Of a stretch of 64,000 nt of DNA, positions 8,457 through 16,917 are shown piece after piece. The stretch is from Shimia ponticola (GTDB taxonomy: Bacteria; Pseudomonadota; Alphaproteobacteria; Rhodobacterales; Rhodobacteraceae): assembly GCF_007995215.1 (NCBI RefSeq), contig NZ_VCDK01000006.1:186001-250000 (forward strand). The letters run 5' to 3'. The position numbers and the translations under genes were made by a program. Within the stretch, counting starts at the first letter, position 1, and each line of letters begins with the position of its first letter. Below the pieces are notes generated by a model. It saw only the letters and a program-made list of their open reading frames with translations. It made no database searches and was not told the origin of the DNA.

Positions 8457-9314
8457 ATGACCCGGACTGTGTACGTAAATGGACAATACCTGCCTGAAAA
8501 CGAGGCGACCATTTCGATCTTTGATCGCGGGTTTCTGTTTGCGGATGGCGTTTACGAGGTCACCAGCGTTCTTGGCGGCAAGCTGATCGACTTTGACGGT
8601 CATGCCGTGCGGCTTGAACGGTCTCTGAACGAGTTGGACATGGGGCATCCCATCACCAAGGAGGATCTGCTGGAGGTCCATCGTGAGCTGGTCCGCGTGA
8701 ACGAGATCGAGGACGGTCTGGTTTACCTTCAGGTGACGCGTGGTGCGGCGGACCGGGATTTTGCCTATCCGGGGTCAGACACGCCGCAGACGATTGTTCT
8801 GTTCACGCAGGCGAAACCGGGGTTGGCGGATAGCCCAGCAGCCAAGACCGGGATCAAGGTGATCAGCATCGAGGATCAACGCTGGGGCCGCCGCGACATC
8901 AAGACGGTGCAGCTGCTCTACCCATCCATGGGCAAGATGGCGGCCAAGGCGGCTGGTTGCGACGATGCGTGGATGGTCGAAGACGGCGCCGTGACCGAAG
9001 GCACGTCGAACAACGCCTATATCGTCAAAGGAAACACAATCATCACGCGCCAGCTGTCGAACGACATTCTGCACGGTATTACCCGCGCGGCGGTGCTGCG
9101 ATTTGCCAAAGAGGCCCAAATGAAGGTCGAAGAGCGCCCGTTCACCATCGAAGAGGCGCAAGGCGCAGATGAGGCCTTTGTCACGTCTGCATCGACCTTT
9201 GTCATGCCGGTGGTCGAGATTGACGGGGCGTCTGTGGGCACAGGCGAGCCGGGCAGCGTGGCAAAGCGTCTGCGCGAGATTTACCTAGAAGAAAGCCTGA
9301 AGACCGCGGTCTAA
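8457..9314 (+). CDS. dat: D-amino-acid aminotransferase (PLP fold type IV)
   Basis: This 285-residue class IV aminotransferase exchanges amino groups between D-amino acids and 2-oxo acids. N-terminal NGQYLPENEATISIFDRGFLFADGVYE is the family hallmark; RRDIKTVQLLYPSMGKMAA places the PLP-binding lysine near residue 160; VTEGTSNNAYIV is the cofactor phosphate loop, followed by ILHGITR and VTSASTFVMPV. It lies 73 bp after dgcA on the same strand. A plausible job is to collect amino groups from other D-amino acids (for example D-Ala) onto 2-oxoglutarate, making D-glutamate, which DgcN and DgcA then convert to the L form. That flow is inference. Branched-chain aminotransferase (IlvE) is unlikely given the D-AAT-like N-terminal block and short length. 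Confidence 0.87.
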   Translation: MTRTVYVNGQYLPENEATISIFDRGFLFADGVYEVTSVLGGKLIDFDGHAVRLERSLNELDMGHPITKEDLLEVHRELVRVNEIEDGLVYLQVTRGAADRDFAYPGSDTPQTIVLFTQAKPGLADSPAAKTGIKVISIEDQRWGRRDIKTVQLLYPSMGKMAAKAAGCDDAWMVEDGAVTEGTSNNAYIVKGNTIITRQLSNDILHGITRAAVLRFAKEAQMKVEERPFTIEEAQGADEAFVTSASTFVMPVVEIDGASVGTGEPGSVAKRLREIYLEESLKTAV

Positions 9315-9458
9315 GGCATCGGCGACGGTCTGCCTATTTGAGCGATGGGTAGTGGAAGATTGCCAGACGGCGCCAAGATATAGTATCCGGAATCCGTGAT
9401 GATGGATGTTCGGCACCTTTTGGTGCCGAATAAACCGCTTACGGGAACGGGGGGCGTC

Positions 9459-12400
9459 GTGCGTCAATTCTTGGGTGGAGCGGTGCTGGTTCTGGGAACT
9501 GGTGCCTTGGGTTTGTGGGCGTCGAATGACCATGCTGAGCGTATGCAGGCCAATGTGCGTACATCTGCGCAAGAGGCCATCAGCGGTGCGACACACGCGG
9601 TCGAAGCCCGCGTGGAAGGCCGTGACATTACCGTGTCAGGTCTTGCCGATACCGAGGCCGAGCGAGACGCCCTTCTTGCCGCGCTGAGCGACGTCGATGG
9701 ACGCCGCGTGGTGCGCGATGAACTGATCGTGTTGCCGACCGCAGAGCCCTATCAATTCGGCTCAAGATTAGAGAATGGCGAGCAGGTCTATCGTGGCAAC
9801 GTCCCAACCGAAGAGGACCGCATTGCCTTGGGATCGGTCATTGGTGCAGCGGCGTCGCAGTTGGACCTTGCCTCTGGTGCACCGGATGACTGGGTTGCAG
9901 CAGTCTCTGCCGCAGATAGCGCTTTAGCTCAGACCAAGAGCGGCGTTGTCGATATCGCGAACACACAGGTGACGTTGGACGCACTGGTTGCCAATCCGAC
10001 GCAGGAAGAGGCCGTGCGCGCCATTATTGCGGCGTTGCCTGACGCCTATACCGCTGACCTCACGCTTGACGTCGAGGACGACGGCACACCGTTGCGGCTC
10101 ATGGCCGAAAAGACGGCTGAGGGAGTGACAGCAGAAGGCAAACTGCCTTTGGGGATGAGCGCTGACGCAGTCGCGCCTTTGGCGGTTGCCGACACCAGTG
10201 CAATCGCAATTGCCCGTATTCCTTCGCCTGACGGGCTGTTCCCCGGCGTTGTGGATCAGGGCGTTGCCGGGCTGGCATTGCTCGAAGCCGGGGTGCTCGA
10301 CATCAACGGTCGGTCGCTTTTCTTGCAAGGGACGGCAACACGGGCCAATCGGGCCGAGATTGAACAAGTGCTTGCAACGGTGCCTCAAGGGTTCCGCGCG
10401 CGGGTGGATGTCGCCATCTATGACGATGGTGAGCCGATGGGATTGGCCGCTGTGAAAGACGCCGATGGCGTGCGGTTGGTCGATGGCAAACTGCCATTTG
10501 GGATGTCGGCGGATACATTCGGCTTGCCGGGGGGCGATACGCTTGAACAAGCAGAGATCGAGGCGAAGGCCGCAGACTTCGATGCTGCGACCGATGCCGG
10601 TCTGCGTGCTTTGAACCTTTTGGAAACGGGGGCGCTGTCGGTTGATGACGCGACCGAGGCTGGCGGTTCGGCGGTTGTGACCCTGTCAGGTGCCGCGTCT
10701 ACCCCGGCGGTAGCCGAAGAGCTTGAAACTGTTCTGGCGGGTTTCTCGACCCCGGCCGAAGTGGCATTAACCTTCCTAGATGACGGCGCGCCATTGTCAT
10801 TGTCGGCCGTAAAGGGCGTGGATGGGATCATGGCAACAGGTAAGGTGCCGGCCGATCTGAGCCTTGGCGATGCCGATGCTACTAATCTGGCAGTCGCGGG
10901 TGTTGCCTCGGACGCGGATGCGCCGTTTTCTGCAGCGGCCGAGGCGGGGCTTGCGGCGCTGGGGGCGTTTGATGCCGGGACGCTTGAGATCGCGGGCGAT
11001 TCTGTGACGCTGAACGGTGTCGCCAACCGCGCGGGCCGTGATCAGGCAGAACAAACGCTGTCTGCGCTTACGGGCGACTGGGCGGTGTCAACGGATATTG
11101 CCATTGCAGACAACGGCGAGCCGATGCGCCTGACCGCGGGTCTTTCGGACGGGATGATCTCAACATCGGGCAAGTTGCCGTTTGGTACGGATGCTGCCGC
11201 GCTGGGACTGGATGCATTGAGTGATGACGCGACAGTTGCCGAGATTGAGGCGAATGCCGCTGACTTCGTCGCTGCGTCTGCAGCAGGGCTTTCGGCGCTG
11301 GGCGAATTCGAGGCTGGGACACTGGATGTTTTGGATGCGGCGGATGCCGGTGGGCAGGCAACCGTGCGGCTGGCCGGTGTGACCAGCCGCGCCGGAGAGG
11401 CCACTGCGCGCACCGCTTTGGCCGGGTTCGACGCTGATTTCGAGATTACCTATGCCGATGACGGGCAGCCAATGACATTGACGGCGAATGCCTCCGGGAT
11501 CACGGGCGGCAAGCTGCCGTTTGGGGCGACTGCGGATCAGTTGGGTATATCTGATCTGGGTGCGGCGCGTGTGGCCGAAGTCGATGCGCAGGATGCTGGA
11601 TTTATGGATATGGCTGCGCGCGGATTGGCGGCGCTTGCTTTTGTGGATGACGGTACGCTTTCGGTCAGCGATGGCGCACCGGCGACCATGACGCTGAGCG
11701 GCACAGTAGATACGCCTGAGGATCGCAACGCGGTGCTGGCTGCCTTCGGCGACGGAGCAAACGCCACGATTGAAACCCGCGATGACGGGACGCCGCCTGC
11801 CTTTGACTTGCGTTACTCGGCGACCGATGGCGCGACGGTCACTGGCAAGCTGCCACTTGGATTGACGCGTGACGCGCTGGCAGAAGCGATGGTGCTCGCC
11901 ACCGTCGAAGGGGACGTGACCGAAGGACTGGTTGGGGATGCTGCGACGATGGAGCCGGTGATCGAAGCGTTGGCCGCATGGTTGCCAGAACTTGAGAGCG
12001 CGACGCTGAGCGTGGATGAGACTGGCGCGGCAACGATTGATGCGACGGCTGCGCCCGGCGTGAATGTGGGCGTTTTGCGCGACGCGTTGGCAAGTGACCT
12101 TGATGGGTTGGCAGACCTGTCGTTGGCTGGTCCCGAAGCGGTGCCCGCGTCGGGCACAATTCGCACCAACGCGGCCACGGGTGTCCGAGAGCGCTTTTCT
12201 GGCTTTGCATGGTTGCCTGCCTACACATTTGATCCAACGCTGCAGCGCTGCAATGACGAAACGCTCGCCATTCTTGAGCGCAGCCGGATCAACTTCTTGA
12301 CTGGTTCCGCGCAGTTGGATGCGCGTTCCGTGCGTGCCGTGAACGCGTTGTCGGGTGCGGTGCAGCATTGCCTGATCAATGACAGTAGGTTCCGCATCGA

Positions 12401-12623
12401 AGTCGGCGGTCACACAGATGCACAAGGTGATGAGGACTCCAATCAGGCGCTGAGCGAAGAGCGCGCCTCTGCGGTGCGCGATGCCTTGATCGCACGCGGG
12501 ATCGGGCCGGGTGCGCTGACGGCAGTTGGCTACGGTGAAACGCAGCCGATTGCAGATAATGAAACCGAAGAAGGCCGTGCGCAAAATCGCAGAACGACCT
12601 TTTCTTGGAGCCGGGCCAACTGA
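9459..12623 (+). CDS. OmpA-family protein with BON-like start and six internal repeats
   Basis: A 1,054-residue envelope protein. A hydrophobic N-terminal segment (VLVLGTGALGLWA) acts as signal or anchor, followed by a BON-like stretch (ARVEGRDITVSGLADTEAE). Then come six repeats of about 110-118 residues, each with a D-D/N-G-x-P block and a G-K-L/V-P motif. The G-K-L/V-P codons start at 10137, 10485, 10839, 11169, 11508 and 11844. The C-terminal OmpA/MotB-like domain shows FLTGSAQLDARS, VGGHTDAQGDE and NRRTTFSW, which bind peptidoglycan. GTG 9459 has a GGGGG upstream and gives a clean signal-like start; an in-frame ATG at 9396 would add 21 residues. Likely a periplasmic cell-wall-bound protein of unknown role. 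Confidence 0.8.
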   Translation: MRQFLGGAVLVLGTGALGLWASNDHAERMQANVRTSAQEAISGATHAVEARVEGRDITVSGLADTEAERDALLAALSDVDGRRVVRDELIVLPTAEPYQFGSRLENGEQVYRGNVPTEEDRIALGSVIGAAASQLDLASGAPDDWVAAVSAADSALAQTKSGVVDIANTQVTLDALVANPTQEEAVRAIIAALPDAYTADLTLDVEDDGTPLRLMAEKTAEGVTAEGKLPLGMSADAVAPLAVADTSAIAIARIPSPDGLFPGVVDQGVAGLALLEAGVLDINGRSLFLQGTATRANRAEIEQVLATVPQGFRARVDVAIYDDGEPMGLAAVKDADGVRLVDGKLPFGMSADTFGLPGGDTLEQAEIEAKAADFDAATDAGLRALNLLETGALSVDDATEAGGSAVVTLSGAASTPAVAEELETVLAGFSTPAEVALTFLDDGAPLSLSAVKGVDGIMATGKVPADLSLGDADATNLAVAGVASDADAPFSAAAEAGLAALGAFDAGTLEIAGDSVTLNGVANRAGRDQAEQTLSALTGDWAVSTDIAIADNGEPMRLTAGLSDGMISTSGKLPFGTDAAALGLDALSDDATVAEIEANAADFVAASAAGLSALGEFEAGTLDVLDAADAGGQATVRLAGVTSRAGEATARTALAGFDADFEITYADDGQPMTLTANASGITGGKLPFGATADQLGISDLGAARVAEVDAQDAGFMDMAARGLAALAFVDDGTLSVSDGAPATMTLSGTVDTPEDRNAVLAAFGDGANATIETRDDGTPPAFDLRYSATDGATVTGKLPLGLTRDALAEAMVLATVEGDVTEGLVGDAATMEPVIEALAAWLPELESATLSVDETGAATIDATAAPGVNVGVLRDALASDLDGLADLSLAGPEAVPASGTIRTNAATGVRERFSGFAWLPAYTFDPTLQRCNDETLAILERSRINFLTGSAQLDARSVRAVNALSGAVQHCLINDSRFRIEVGGHTDAQGDEDSNQALSEERASAVRDALIARGIGPGALTAVGYGETQPIADNETEEGRAQNRRTTFSWSRAN

Positions 12624-12680
12624 TGGGATGGCCAATGATCACACCGAACGCAGATTGCTTTGGGAATAGGGGGAACGGGT

Positions 12681-13376
12681 ATGTTTCGTGATTGGGGTTT
12701 TCTGCTGGGAGAGATCTGGGTCCTCCTGATCCTTGCAGCATTGCTGGGCCTGTTGGCTGGCTGGCTTCTCTTTGGTCGTCGCGAGGTAGCGGCCGGGGCG
12801 AGCGACGGGAATAGCGCGGCCTTGCAGACCGAGCTGGATCAATGCCGCGCGGCTCATACCGACAAAGATGACCGGATCGCCCAGCTTGAGGCGCGCCTGA
12901 TCTCGCAAGAGATGGGGGCTGAGGATGGTGCGACGCCGGTTGTTACGACCATGGCCGCCGCCGCGCCCGAAGTCATGTCCGAGCCTGTCTTGGAAAATGT
13001 GGCTGAACCCGAGACAGAGGACGCCGCCGAGGCGGATGCGGCCTCGACCGACTTTGACGGAGACGGCGTCGAAGAAGGCGCGGACGAAGGCGTTAAACCC
13101 GCAACGCTGAACGAGGCACGCGAGGGCGGCGCGGATGACCTGAAAAAGATCAAGGGCATCGGGCCGAAGCTGGAGCAGTTGTGCAACAGGCTTGGTTTCT
13201 ACCACTTTGACCAGATCGCCGCGTGGTCGGCTGATGAGGTGGCTTGGGTCAATGCCAACCTCGAAGGGTTCAAGGGCAGGGTCACGCGGGATAACTGGGT
13301 CGAACAGGCAAAATTGTTGGCCGGTGGTGGCGAGACCGAGTTTTCGAAACGTGTTGACGGCGGCGACGTCTACTAA
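12681..13376 (+). CDS. Membrane-anchored helix-hairpin-helix protein
   Basis: A 231-residue protein with one N-terminal transmembrane helix (WVLLILAALLGLLAGWLLFG), a short coiled-coil-like segment, a long acidic, Ala/Glu-rich linker (about residues 80-140), and a C-terminal domain with DDLKKIKGIGPKLEQLCNRL followed by FDQIAAWSADEVAWV. That domain is the helix-hairpin-helix-like module found as an extra domain in alphaproteobacterial NuoE and some ribosomal L21 proteins. Its function is not established. ATG 12681 follows AGGGGGAACGGGT; the frame opens slightly earlier at 12660. It lies 57 bp after the OmpA-family gene and is probably co-transcribed with it. Confidence 0.75.
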   Translation: MFRDWGFLLGEIWVLLILAALLGLLAGWLLFGRREVAAGASDGNSAALQTELDQCRAAHTDKDDRIAQLEARLISQEMGAEDGATPVVTTMAAAAPEVMSEPVLENVAEPETEDAAEADAASTDFDGDGVEEGADEGVKPATLNEAREGGADDLKKIKGIGPKLEQLCNRLGFYHFDQIAAWSADEVAWVNANLEGFKGRVTRDNWVEQAKLLAGGGETEFSKRVDGGDVY

Positions 13377-13392
13377 CCTCACAAAATGAAAA

Positions 13393-13418
13393 GACCGTCG
13401 CTGAGTTCAGCGACGGTC
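13393..13418 (-). terminator. Intrinsic terminator of the 31-residue microprotein gene
   Basis: A perfect inverted repeat, 12-bp arms with a 2-bp centre. Read on the minus strand it begins at the microprotein stop codon and is followed by TTTTCATTTTG, a good U-rich tail. On the plus strand the tail is poor, so it serves the minus-strand gene, possibly also stopping plus-strand transcripts from the HhH gene. Confidence 0.8.
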
Positions 13419-13512
13419 ATTCATCTTCCTCGTCATCCTCGTCATCTGACCAGATATCGAGCAGTGTACTGGCCAGTAATGCGACGGGAAGCAGGAGTAG
13501 CTCAACAAACAT
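13417..13512 (-). CDS. 31-residue acidic membrane microprotein
   Basis: ATG at 13512 opens a 31-codon frame ending with TGA at 13417-13419. The product starts MFVELLLLPVALLASTLLDIW, a single hydrophobic helix of about 20 residues, and ends SDDEDDEEDE, an almost purely acidic tail. Three independent signals support it as a gene: AGAGG about six bases before the ATG, the clear two-part protein design, and an intrinsic terminator that overlaps the stop codon. It lies between the HhH gene (convergent) and the DUF1244 operon (same strand, upstream). No function is known to me; small single-helix proteins often modulate larger membrane complexes. Confidence 0.7.
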   Translation of the reverse strand: MFVELLLLPVALLASTLLDIWSDDEDDEEDE

Positions 13513-13603
13513 GGCACGCCTCTGCGATGTGCCCCCGAGCTAGTGTTTACCACGATTATCTGACCAGAACCGTCTTGCCCTTGGAAACACATCGTTTCCC
13601 GAA

Positions 13604-13906
13604 TTAGCCGTGGCTTTTCTGGAACGCGGCTTGGGCTTCGGCTGAGGCTTCTGTTTGGAATTTGGCCTTCCAGTCGTCATAGGGCATGCCGTAAAACGCT
13701 TCGCGGCCTTCCTCTTTGGACATGTCGATTCCGCGTTCGTTGGCGGCCTCTTGGTACCAGCGGCTCAGGCAGTTGCGGCAGAACCCGGCGAGGTTCATCA
13801 TGTCGATATTCTGGGCATCGCTGCGGTCTTCCATCAGGTGCTTTTGCAAGCGGCGGAATGCGGCAGCTTCAAGTTCGATCTGGGTTTGCGGGTCAATATC
13901 AGGCAT
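13604..13906 (-). CDS. DUF1244 domain protein
   Basis: A 100-residue protein with the conserved block FRRLQKHLMEDRSDAQNIDMMNLAGFCRNCLSRWY and GMPYDDWKAKFQ, the full extent of DUF1244. The family is common in proteobacteria and has no proven activity; the two Cys of GFCRNCLS may bind a metal or be redox active, which is speculation. ATG 13906 gives the usual length. It overlaps the end of the N-formylglutamate amidohydrolase gene by 8 bp, so the two form an operon. Confidence 0.85.
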   Translation of the reverse strand: MPDIDPQTQIELEAAAFRRLQKHLMEDRSDAQNIDMMNLAGFCRNCLSRWYQEAANERGIDMSKEEGREAFYGMPYDDWKAKFQTEASAEAQAAFQKSHG

Positions 13907-14672
13907 CGGCGGAGTCCTTTTGATGTACGGCATTCAGGGCATTGGTCAGCGGTTCGCGCAGGCGACGCGCCCATGCCCTTTGGTCTTCGACGTTGGAAAT
14001 AAGGTCATTGCGCAATTCCACCAAGGTGTTTTGACGGCCCGAACGCAACGCATGACGGTCTATGGAATCGCCGGGAAGATGGCCACTATAGGGCTCATTG
14101 ATCCCGACGGTCAGGCTTGCGTCCTTTTGCAGTTCGGAAATCAGGCAGCGGCTCAAGCGGTCATCTGAGGCGAAGAGGATTCCGATCTCCCATGGCCGCC
14201 GGGGGCGACCTGTCAGTTGCGGCGTGAATGAGTGAATGGCCAGAACCGCCGGGTCGGCTTTTTGTTGTGCAAGGGCTTCATAGGCGTCGTGGTAAGGGCG
14301 GTGATAGGTCGCCAGCCTGCGCTCGCGTTCTGCCGCGTTTGCATGACGGTTCGCGGGGATGATTGTGCCGTCATAGAGGCGCATCAACACCGTGGGGTCG
14401 TCTTCGCCTCGGTTGGGGTCGATGACCAACCTTGAGAAATTCGTCGCGATCACCGGGCTATCGAGCAATTCACCCAATGCAAGCGACACGCCCAATGATC
14501 CTGGATCGAAGGCGATGTGGCGGTTCATGTCCGCCGCAGGCAGGCCCAGATCACCGCCATTGATATCAGGCGGAACGCGGTTGGTCGCGTGGTCGCAGGT
14601 GATCAACCAAGGGCCGGGGCGGTCTGCGCCGATGACCCAAAACGGAGCGGAGGGATCAAGATATTCTGTCAC
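13899..14672 (-). CDS. N-formylglutamate amidohydrolase family protein
   Basis: A 257-residue hydrolase. LITCDHATNRVP carries the His of the zinc site, followed by HIAFDPGSLGV, VIDPNRGEDDP, ILAIHSFTPQL and VGINEPYSG, all family motifs. Such enzymes release formate from N-formyl-L-glutamate, the last step of one histidine-degradation route, but many paralogues away from hut genes act on other acylamino acids. No hut genes are near, so the substrate is open. I chose GTG 14672 (VTEYLDPSAPF), since it gives the family length; the frame continues upstream to 14993 but would overlap the divergent pyruvate kinase gene. The stop overlaps the next gene, DUF1244. Confidence 0.82.
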   Translation of the reverse strand: MTEYLDPSAPFWVIGADRPGPWLITCDHATNRVPPDINGGDLGLPAADMNRHIAFDPGSLGVSLALGELLDSPVIATNFSRLVIDPNRGEDDPTVLMRLYDGTIIPANRHANAAERERRLATYHRPYHDAYEALAQQKADPAVLAIHSFTPQLTGRPRRPWEIGILFASDDRLSRCLISELQKDASLTVGINEPYSGHLPGDSIDRHALRSGRQNTLVELRNDLISNVEDQRAWARRLREPLTNALNAVHQKDSADA

Positions 14673-14780
14673 GCGCCCGACATAGGTCAGTTGTACCCAA
14701 AAGGAAATTGCGTCATAGAGCACGGAACAGTTAGCGGTAACAATCGCTACTCCGACATTAGGCAATAAGGGACGGACCCC

Positions 14781-16226
14781 ATGCGACGTCTGCGCAGTGT
14801 TAAGATCGTGGCCACCTTGGGCCCGGCTTCGAACGATTATCAAATGATCCGTGCGCTGCACGAGGCTGGGGCAGATGTGTTCCGCCTGAATATGAGCCAT
14901 GGCAGCCACGAAGAGATTGCTGAACGGCACAAGACCATTCGTCAGGTCGAAGCCGATCTGAACTCGCCGATTGCCATTCTGGCGGATCTTCAAGGACCGA
15001 AGCTGCGCGTTGGCGTGTTCAAAAATGGGTCGGAAGAGTTAGAGGTCGGTGCAAAGTTCCGCCTTGATCTGGACGACGCGGAGGGTGACCTGACGCGCGT
15101 GCAGTTGCCGCATCCCGAGATCTTCCAAGCGCTTGAAGCCGGGGCGACGCTCTTGGTTAATGACGGGAAAATCCGTCTGACGGTCGACGCCTGCAGCAAG
15201 GATTTTGCCGATTGCACGGTGGTATCCGGCGGGACGATTTCGAACCGCAAAGGCGTGAATGTGCCGGACGTGGTGCTGCCTTTGCGCGCCCTGTCAGAAA
15301 AGGATCGTGCGGACCTCGAATTCGTCTGCCAGCTTGGCGTGGACTGGTTGGCGCTGTCCTTTGTGCAACGGGCCGAGGATGTCTATGAGGCACGGGCGTT
15401 GGCGAATGGCCGGGCGAAGGTGCTGTCCAAGATCGAGAAGCCCGCTGCTGTGGCGGCGTTTGACGAGATCCTTAAGGTGTCGGACGGGATCATGGTTGCG
15501 CGTGGCGATCTGGGTGTAGAACTGCCGCCGCAAAAGGTGCCGCCGATCCAGAAGCAACTGATCCGCAAGTGTCGCTCTGTGGCCAAGCCTGTGATTGTCG
15601 CAACGCAGATGCTGGAAAGCATGATCGAAAGCCCAACGCCAACGCGCGCGGAGGTGTCGGACGTGGCGACCGCGATCTATGAAGGCACGGACGCAATCAT
15701 GTTGTCCGCAGAAAGCGCGGCGGGTGATTTCCCCATCGAAGCTGTCACTACGATGAACAACGTGGCGATCGAGGTGGAAGGTGATCCGACCTATCAGGAA
15801 ATCATCGCCGCATCCCGCGTCGTGAAACGTGACAGTATCGCCGACGGGATCACCGTTGCAGCGCGAGAGATTGCGGAGGCAACCGAGATCAAGGCGATCT
15901 GTTGTTTCACGCAATCGGGTACCACCGCGCTCTTGGCGGCGCGTGAGCGCCCAATGGTGCCGATCATCGCGCTGACGCCGCAAGACGATGTCGCGCGCGA
16001 GCTTTGCCTGAGCTGGGGTGTGAACTGCGTTTTGACCGAAGGCATTGACCGCTTTAAGATGGCTGTTGTCGAGGCTGCGAAAGCAGCTCGCACAGGTGGT
16101 TTCGCAGATGAAACGGATCAGATCGTCGTCACGGCGGGTGTTCCGTTCAACCAGGCGGGAACCACCAACATTCTGCGGGTGGCACCCTGTGAAGAGCGGC
16201 TGATTTTCCGCACTGATCCGGAATAA
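14781..16226 (+). CDS. pyk: Pyruvate kinase
   Basis: This 481-residue enzyme converts phosphoenolpyruvate and ADP to pyruvate and ATP. It shows the N-terminal KIVATLGPAS start, FRLNMSHG, ADLQGPKLRVG, the catalytic block VSDGIMVARGDLGVELP (with the SKIEKP catalytic Lys just before it), VIVATQMLESM and DAIMLSAESAAGD. The C-terminal allosteric domain (about 350-480) is complete, including SGTTALLAARERP. It is transcribed away from the N-formylglutamate amidohydrolase gene with 108 bp between starts. The two small membrane-protein genes that follow within 30 bp are probably on the same transcript. Confidence 0.96.
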   Translation: MRRLRSVKIVATLGPASNDYQMIRALHEAGADVFRLNMSHGSHEEIAERHKTIRQVEADLNSPIAILADLQGPKLRVGVFKNGSEELEVGAKFRLDLDDAEGDLTRVQLPHPEIFQALEAGATLLVNDGKIRLTVDACSKDFADCTVVSGGTISNRKGVNVPDVVLPLRALSEKDRADLEFVCQLGVDWLALSFVQRAEDVYEARALANGRAKVLSKIEKPAAVAAFDEILKVSDGIMVARGDLGVELPPQKVPPIQKQLIRKCRSVAKPVIVATQMLESMIESPTPTRAEVSDVATAIYEGTDAIMLSAESAAGDFPIEAVTTMNNVAIEVEGDPTYQEIIAASRVVKRDSIADGITVAAREIAEATEIKAICCFTQSGTTALLAARERPMVPIIALTPQDDVARELCLSWGVNCVLTEGIDRFKMAVVEAAKAARTGGFADETDQIVVTAGVPFNQAGTTNILRVAPCEERLIFRTDPE

Positions 16227-16255
16227 GCCTTCCCGCAAAACGCGTGGAGGCTGCG

Positions 16256-16486
16256 GTGGTAGCAGACCCTGACTTATGGCTCTTGATCGGGATCGCGCTT
16301 GCGATCCTGACGGTCCCGTCTCTGGTATCGGCTTGGAGTGAGGGGGATCCGCCCCGCGCCAGCGCGATTACGGTTCTGATTGCAGGCGGCATGATTGCCT
16401 ATGCGTTGATGAACAAACCCGGGGGCTACAGCTTTGCAGAACTGCCGGACGTGATGACCCGGGTTCTGGCCCGCTATGGGCCATAG
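16256..16486 (+). CDS. Small membrane protein, first of a tandem paralogue pair
   Basis: A 76-residue protein with an N-terminal transmembrane helix (LWLLIGIALAILTVPSLVSAW), a short polar turn (EGDPPRAS), a second helix (ITVLIAGGMIAYAL) and a C-terminal tail starting NKPGGYSFAELPDVM. It matches its 3' neighbour along the full length: DPDLWL-IGI, P-SAW, PRAS-IT, PGGY-FA-(L/I)P-V. The start GTG 16256 is preferred because GGAGG lies 5 bases upstream and the product is then exactly as long as its paralogue; a GTG at 16244 adds four residues. Function unknown; likely two-helix inner-membrane protein. Confidence 0.78.
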   Translation: MVADPDLWLLIGIALAILTVPSLVSAWSEGDPPRASAITVLIAGGMIAYALMNKPGGYSFAELPDVMTRVLARYGP

Positions 16487-16489
16487 AGG

Positions 16490-16720
16490 ATGCAGATTGA
16501 CCCTGATCTTTGGCTGACAATCGGGATCTTCGTCGTTGTGTTGTGCATTCCCTCAATCCTGTCGGCTTGGGCGCAGTTCCGGGTGCCGAGGGCAAGCATG
16601 ATCACTGCGGTGATCGGGTTTGGCATGATGATTGTCGCCCTGAGCAGCAATCCGGGCGGGTACGCGTTTGCCGACATCCCCACCGTCGTGACCGAGACAA
16701 TCGGGCGGTATCTGCTCTGA
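16490..16720 (+). CDS. Small membrane protein, second of a tandem paralogue pair
   Basis: A 76-residue two-helix membrane protein, the same length as the preceding gene and clearly a tandem duplicate: MQIDPDLWLTIGIFVVVLC, then IPSILSAWAQFRVPRASMIT, then a second helix and NPGGYAFADIPTVV. Only 3 bp separate its ATG from the stop of the first copy, and AGAGG lies just upstream, so translational coupling is likely. Both sit directly behind pyruvate kinase. No function is known to me. Confidence 0.8.
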   Translation: MQIDPDLWLTIGIFVVVLCIPSILSAWAQFRVPRASMITAVIGFGMMIVALSSNPGGYAFADIPTVVTETIGRYLL

Positions 16721-16917
16721 GCAACGTTGAAAGGGGCGTGAAAACCGGCCGCCGGAGCGGGCGCGTTGGGCCGCCCTCCCTGGCGAGCCAGCATGAAACA
16801 AGCCAATGCTGCAACAGCTGCGCCGATTTCCACAAGACGTGCCATAGGCCTGTTCATTCGCTGTGAAAAGCGAATAGAAATTACTCATGACATGAGCAAT
16901 TTTTATGGATGGCATTG

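Noticed and set aside
11160-12635. 491-codon minus-strand frame opposite the OmpA-family gene
   Set aside because: Antisense to a repeat-containing coding gene; the translation is rich in Arg, Cys and His with no domain-like pattern.
16474-16857. 127-codon minus-strand frame starting MNRPMARLVEIGAAVAALACF
   Set aside because: The first part has a membrane-like look, but most of it is antisense to the second small membrane-protein gene and no family is recognisable.
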